64,000 bases of DNA from Dryas octopetala (taxonomy: Eukaryota > Streptophyta > Magnoliopsida > Rosales > Rosaceae), in the NCBI GenBank assembly GCA_963921425.1, contig OY992835.1, positions 5,828,001 to 5,892,000 on the forward strand, written 5' to 3'. The notes below the pieces were generated by a model. It did no database searches, was not told the DNA's origin, and saw only the letters and a program-made list of their open reading frames with translations. Each line of letters starts with the position of its first letter. Position 1 is the stretch's first letter. Of this stretch, positions 58,830 through 64,000 are shown one piece after another. Both the position numbers and the translations under genes were made by a program.

Positions 58830-59666
58830 ATGTCATATTATTTGGTGAATAAAATTTGATAAGAAAAACTCTATGTGTAGCAGTATTAAACAAACAAAAC
58901 AATGGAGTTAGGATAACTCGATTTAGCCCATATCTGTAGGCCAGATTTAAAGCCCTATACATATGTGTATGGTGGTTTTACAAAGTGAGGGGTACGTGGG
59001 TCCTATTTATAAGAAATCTGGGATTTGCATTTTCTATATGCTTTATTGCTTTTTATTAAATCTCAATCAAAGAATCAGGATAATGAATCTAAATCTAGTA
59101 CCTGCACATAAGTCTCCCACGCTTCATTATTGTCAAACTTCAATACATTTTTTCACATCATTTCATGCAAATCTATTTGTGTTTATCATGTCATAAATTA
59201 CACTGTACTGTTTTTTCCACTTCTTTAACTTTGATTCAATTGTGCGGACTTGCTTTTATGTTAGCACCAAGACAACGAGTATTCAAAACCTTCTCCATTT
59301 GGGCCAGAGTACCAAATTTGAAACTACCAGCAGTTTTCACAACGATGGCCTGCAGTCACAAATTCTTCAAGAACTGTAAGCAATGCATCTTCCTCAAATT
59401 TGGATCATCACCGCCTAGTGTTTTTCTTCCCTTGCTCAACGTTTTGATTGGTATCACCACTGTCAGTCTTAAAAGAAGCAGGACATATGCATGCATATAA
59501 GACCAAAAGCATATAGTACATAATGATAAACCACTTTACATTCCTAAATGAAGCAGCCTATATACATTTGCAAATAAGCTTACTACTAAAAAAAATTAAT
59601 AAATAGTTAAGTTTGATTGGTGATGTCTCAAATACAAATCACAATCACATAAGCAAATAATCATCA
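58830..59666. other. Spacer with an unplaced coding-like stretch
   Basis: Around 59160-59440 the minus strand gives short peptides with gene-like composition (FEEDALLTVLEEFVTAGHRC, FKFGTLAQMEKVLNTRCLGA) in different frames. I do not recognise the family. It may be an old gene fragment. Confidence 0.3.
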
Positions 59667-59853
59667 TGTTGTAAAAGTATGTGGGAGTAGGGTTTGTAGC
59701 AGAGAGAGGCAGAGAGAAATATGATCTGTATATTTCATTCATCTTATAAATATCCTTATATAAAGGTAGGGTTTACTAGGGTTTTGTACATTTACTAGTA
59801 TGCCTCTACAACTAATTATAGGAATAGCCACACTTAATAAAGTATTTACAACA
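59667..59853 (-). repeat. 3' LTR of the broken copia element
   Basis: Minus strand TGTTGTAAATACTTTATTAA to CATACTTTTACAACA. The 187 bases contain a CTTTATATAAGG TATA-like box and a CTCTCTGCCTCTCTCTGC tract. The LTR ends are mutually inverse (TGTTGTAAA/TTTACAACA). Confidence 0.8.
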
Positions 59854-62790
59854 CTCCCCCATGAATATTTAATGTCATTAGTGTTGTCTCTGCTATGCGT
59901 TTCTAAGTTGCCTCGTCAAAACTTTTCCAGGTAATAAAAACCCTATGGGAATAAAACAACCCTGGTCGAAGGAGAAAAGAGTACAACGCGCGTGAGTGTG
60001 AAGTAGTCGCATCAGAACCTCGAAAGTAGGTGAAGTCATCTCTTCTGGATCATAAGCAAATAATATGTCTATGACAATGGGGTGCATTAAAATTGCTACA
60101 CCAAAACCTTGCCCGGTAAACCTAATGGGAGAAACCCGTGGTCGAAGGGAAAAGATGAACAAATGCACATATATCAAATCAACACATTTTCAGGATGTAG
60201 TATGAGTAGGGTGACCTTGCCAAGATGTGCCTCATTAAAACCTTGCCAGGTAACAAAACTCAGTGAGACAAAATAACCCTGGACGAAGGACAAAAGAGTA
60301 CACGATGGTCAAGTGAGTATGCTTCGGGATACTCCCCCTGAAGACTATATACTAGGTAAATCAGACAATCTACGCAAACCAATACCTCGAACATGCTTCA
60401 AGAATGTGGACTTTAGCAGTGACTTGGTGAAGAGGTCTGCATGGTTGTCTTGAGATCGGATCTGCTTGACTTCAATCATCTGATGCTCTTGTTGATGTTG
60501 ATTGAAGAAGAACTTCGGTGCAATATGCTTGGTGTTGTCTCCTTTGATGAAACTCATCTTCATTTGCTTGATGCAAGCGGCATTATCCTCGTAGATAATC
60601 GTTGGTTCATCGGTGATGGAATGCAGCCTACACGTACTTCGAACATGCTTGGAAACTGCTCTTAGCCATATACATTCACGAACTTCCTCGTGAAAAGATA
60701 GAATCTCAGCATAATTCAAAGAGGTAGCAACAAGGGTCTGTTTCGTAGACCTCCAAGATATTGTTGTATTCCCAATGGTAAAAACATAATCAGTTTAGGA
60801 ACGCACCTTGTGCAGGTCTGATAGATAACCTACATCAGCATATTTAACAAGGTGGGCATCGTTCCGAGGATCGAGGGGGTTCGACCCATCCCTTGATGCG
60901 TAGGGATAGAACAAGCCCATATCCATTGTATCTCTAAGGTAGCGGAAAATGTCTTTTTATGTCATTTCAGTGGTGGCGTGTTGGCGTGTTGGCGTGTTGG
61001 AGCAAAGCTATATCTAGCTAGCAAGTTCACAGCGAATGAGATGTCTGGTCTAGTACATTGAGCCAAGTATAATAATGCGCCTATTGCACTTAGATATGGG
61101 ACTTCTAGTGTCAATATCTCTTCGTTATCATCTGCGGGACTAAACGGATCCTTCTTAGGATCTTGATTACGGACGATCATGGGCTTACTCGAAGGCTTCG
61201 CTTTATTCTCATTAAAGCGCCTTAACATCTTCTGGATGTAATTCGATTGATGGACCCGAATTCCATCTGTACGGTACTCAAGCTCTAGGCCGAGACAAAA
61301 TTTGTTATCCCAAGATCTTTCATCTCGAATTCCAACTTCAAGTGTTTAGCGATTTCCTTGATCTCTTCAGAAGTACCAATTAGATTCATGTCATCGACAT
61401 AACAGCTACAATAGCAAACCCGGAACTTGTTTTTTTAATAAACACGCAAGGGCAGAGATCATTATTCACATATCGCATCCCGATCAAATATTCACTTAGA
61501 CGGTTATACCACATCCGTCCGGATTGTTTCAATTCATAAAGTAAACGCCTCAAACGAATGGAGAGAGTGTTCCGTGGTCTGGAACTATTTGCATCGGGTA
61601 TCTTAAGTCCTTCGGGAACTTTTATATATATATATGTATCAAGATCCTCATAGAGATAAGCAGTGACTACATCCATAAGCTGCATACTCAGTTTTTCATA
61701 AACTATCAAACTGATAAGGTAGCGGAACGTTATGACGTCTATTACGAGAGTATACGTTTCCTCGTAATCAATCCTAGGGCGTTCAGAAAATTCTTGCCCC
61801 ATTAGACGAGCCATGTATCTCACAATCTCGTTTTTCTCGTTACGCTTCCTTACAAATACCCATTTAAATCTTACATATTTAACATGGGAAGGTGTAGGAA
61901 AGACATGCCCAAACACTTTTCTCTTTGTCAAGGAATCTAATTCGACCTGGATTACTTCTTTCCATTTTGGCCAGTCATCATTACGTTGACATTCATCAAC
62001 AGAGCGAGGTTCGATGTCACCACTAGTTATGATTTTGATAGCTACCGCGAATACAAATATATCATCGATGATAATCTCGTTTCGATTCCAGAGCTCACTT
62101 AAGCATGCATAATTTATAGAGATCTCTCTGTTCTCGGGAGTGGGTTCAGATGTTGGAGCGTCCCCCAACGTCGTCTCTTTCAGGATGGACCCATAATCCA
62201 AAACTATCTCGTGAGATGGATCGGTTGAGATCGCGATGTCAAGAGGACTCGTTTGTGCTAAATTTATCTTCTTTCGAGGATAAGAGTCCTTCGAACTTAG
62301 TGGTCTATCTCTCTTCTAGGCATGGACATATGACTGGTTAGCCGCTATGGTCGTACCTCGCATGAACGAATATCCTTGTAGGCACGTTTGCAGCAGGTAT
62401 ATGTGAACTCGTCACTTTAGCTAGATCAGAGAAAGCGTCTAGCATATTATGGGCTACATTCTGTAGATCTAGAATTCTCCGCACTTTGCTATCACATTGT
62501 GCGGTTCAGGATTGAGATGAGACATAGTAGGGACATTCCACGACAATTCGCGTCGTTCTTCAGGAACGGTGACATTCTTATCTCCCCCTAACGGTGGGAA
62601 GGCTGTCTCATCAAAGTGACAATCCGCAAATCTAGCAGTAAAGAGATCGCCTGTCAAGGGCTCTAAAAAGTGTATAATGGATGAAGTTTCATAACCGACA
62701 TATATGCGCATCCTTCGTTGATGACCCATTTTAGTACGTTGTGGATGCGCAACTAGCACGTAAACTGCACACCCAAATATGCGTAAGTAC
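59667..62790 (-). mobile_element. Ty1/copia retrotransposon, broken, 5' part missing
   Basis: Element direction is minus. Integrase C-terminal sequence (RRMRIYVGYETSSIIHFLEP, FADCHFDE) lies near 62470-62760, reverse transcriptase pieces (RLLYELKQSGRMWYNRLSEY, PYLSAIGALLYLAQCTRPDI) at about 60960-62200, and RNase H (EDNAACIKQMK, DNHADLFTKSLL) at about 60345-60720. A polypurine tract (CATGGGGGAG) then precedes a 187-base 3' LTR. Gag, protease and the 5' LTR are not seen. Several breaks. A fossil older-looking than the Sire-type element. Confidence 0.85.
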
Positions 62791-62943
62791 GAAAATAATA
62801 TTTTGACCCCGTAAGTCCAAAATAATATCTCTAAGGGGTCAAAATATTATTTTGGACTTCCAAATTATTTTTGAAAATCACTTCTTCTTAAAATAAATTA
62901 TTAAAATCTCAAATAAAATTTAAAAAATTTACAGGGTCTCACA
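62790..62943. repeat. LTR-edge-like sequence with a perfect inverted repeat
   Basis: The right edge reads (minus) TGTGAGACCCTGTAAATTTT, resembling the start of the large LTR at 16719. A perfect 19-base inverted repeat lies at 62792-62810 and 62835-62853 (AAAATAATATTTTGACCCC and its complement). It marks the place where the copia element is cut off. Confidence 0.6.
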
Positions 62944-63601
62944 TCGGGGGTGAGGGTGGATTGGCTGGATATATATATTTTTTTTTTCAGATATTCTATA
63001 ACATGAATTGACAATAGTACCCTTTAAGTTAACAGAAAAATTGACAGAAATGGATGGCAGGTGCCTCATTGGCACATATTAATAACTTCAGGTGGTAAAT
63101 TGGCAAGAAAAAAAGTTTGGGTGGTACGGGAGCACACCCCCTATAGTCCAGGTGGTATTTGGATAAAAAAGCCTTTATTTAATTCATTTTCAATTAAACA
63201 GTTAAACAGCGTTTCGTCTAAAACTACAACTTAAATAAACAACTATTAAAGAAGTTGGGTTACGAGCTTACTTGTAGAAGACGGTGCACGGGCAGAACTT
63301 TGGTACAACTAGACTAGCAAAACAACGGAATAAAATAATCTAATTAACAAGAATACAAAATTTAATAGAATTTCAGCGGAGTTTCAACATGGGTTGAAAA
63401 GGTTACCGAAGGCTAAAAATGGAAATTTTAATTTATGCAGAACTTCGACTCTAGAAGATGGGGCTCGGCTCTATGAACACATAGGCGAAAACGGCTCGTC
63501 AATCGAACCTTTAAAACTCCACTTATGATCAAAATAGAAAAATTTTTATTTGATCTCTAGAGACAGAAAGAGAGCAACTAGAGAGAGAAGCTCTAGAATT
63601 C
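62944..63601. other. Spacer with a Mutator-like right end
   Basis: TTCAGGTGGTAAATTGGCAA .. AGTCCAGGTGGTATTTGG .. AAAAAAGCC at about 63089-63173 resembles the right ends of the MULE-type MITEs in this window. Its left partner is not seen. No gene recognised. Confidence 0.4.
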
Positions 63602-63821
63602 GAGAAATTATTGTGTGTGACCGTAACACCATGTGACATGATGATGTGGTGTTACCAATCCACTCAAATTATAACCCGTGTATAATAATTAATTTCTAAA
63701 ACCCTAAAATCTAGGGAAAACCTTAAAATCTAGGAAAAAAATTCTTAAAATCGTCCACGTGTTATAATTTGAGTGCATTGATAACACCACGTGGTGTTAC
63801 GGTCATATACAATAATTTTTC
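63602..63821. mobile_element. 220-bp Mutator-like MITE with perfect 9-bp TSD
   Basis: TIRs GAGAAATTATTGTGTGTGAC and inverted GAAAAATTATTGTATATGAC both continue with CGTAACACCA. The flanks CTAGAATTC at 63593-63601 and 63822-63830 are identical. No coding sequence. Confidence 0.9.
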
Positions 63822-64000
63822 CTAGAATTCTAAGAGATGGTGTGAATGAAAGTGATGGTTTTGAGGGTATTTATAGGTGAGCACTGGTGGATTTAATGGT
63901 TAGGATTTATTTGAAGTGTGTGGCTAGGATCAATTGGATCTAGATCTATAATTAAAAATAAAATAAATATTGAAATAATAAAAATCAGAATTCTAAAGAA

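Noticed and set aside
59165-59500. 111-codon plus-strand frame
   Set aside because: No family match. The opposite strand looks slightly more gene-like but is split and unidentified.

Overview
The window is nuclear DNA of a flowering plant, almost certainly a eudicot. The evidence is two recognisable plant genes (one with four exons and a 1.9-kb intron), very AT-rich spacers, (TA)n and (GA/CT)n microsatellites, and a dense mix of plant transposons: Ty1/copia, Ty3/gypsy, Helitron, hAT, Mutator-like and foldback MITEs. A woody eudicot such as a member of the Rosaceae would fit the style of the repeats, but nothing here proves the family. I see no CRISPR array, rRNA gene or intact tRNA gene.

Left end (1-9.3 kb). 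A scrap of Ty3/gypsy pol is followed by a short-TIR MITE (copy A of a four-copy family). Next comes the first host gene, 2882-6784 (+), an organelle-type CRM-domain RNA-binding protein like Arabidopsis At3g25440. Behind it lie the decayed last ~80 codons of a DYW-type PPR gene and MITE copy B, which carries a long near-perfect hairpin.

Repeat-rich centre (9.3-46 kb). A Helitron remnant (minus strand) is flanked by a ~220-bp direct repeat. A 1.4-kb palindrome has captured part of ribonucleotide reductase large subunit (RNR1) in both arms. MITE copy C is cut off by a large solo LTR that holds a 49-bp hairpin tandem array. Two non-autonomous hAT elements keep 8-bp target-site duplications (TSDs). 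A 9.1-kb Sire-type Ty1/copia fossil (26665-35767, TSD GTTTC) carries an extra downstream ORF region. A second large LTR (36908-41203) is interrupted by a solo LTR of the same Sire family with TSD CCGGG.

Right part (46-64 kb). A small MULE-like MITE and three separate foldback elements crowd the 3' flank of the second host gene, an intronless A1-family aspartic protease like PCS1 (49689-51071, minus strand). Beyond it are more TIR elements, a MULE MITE with a 9-bp TSD, a captured fragment of an RBM22/Slt11-type splicing-factor gene with a duplicated CxxC segment, MITE copy D, a broken Ty1/copia element with a short 3' LTR, and a last MITE with a 9-bp TSD.

The two host genes do not form a pathway. 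The CRM protein is expected to act on organellar RNA. The PCS1-like protease is expected to act in the secretory system, where its Arabidopsis relative restrains cell death. The most unusual content is the set of palindromes and gene captures: the RNR1 palindrome, the RBM22-like fragment, the copy-B hairpin and the hairpin-bearing tandem arrays in LTRs.
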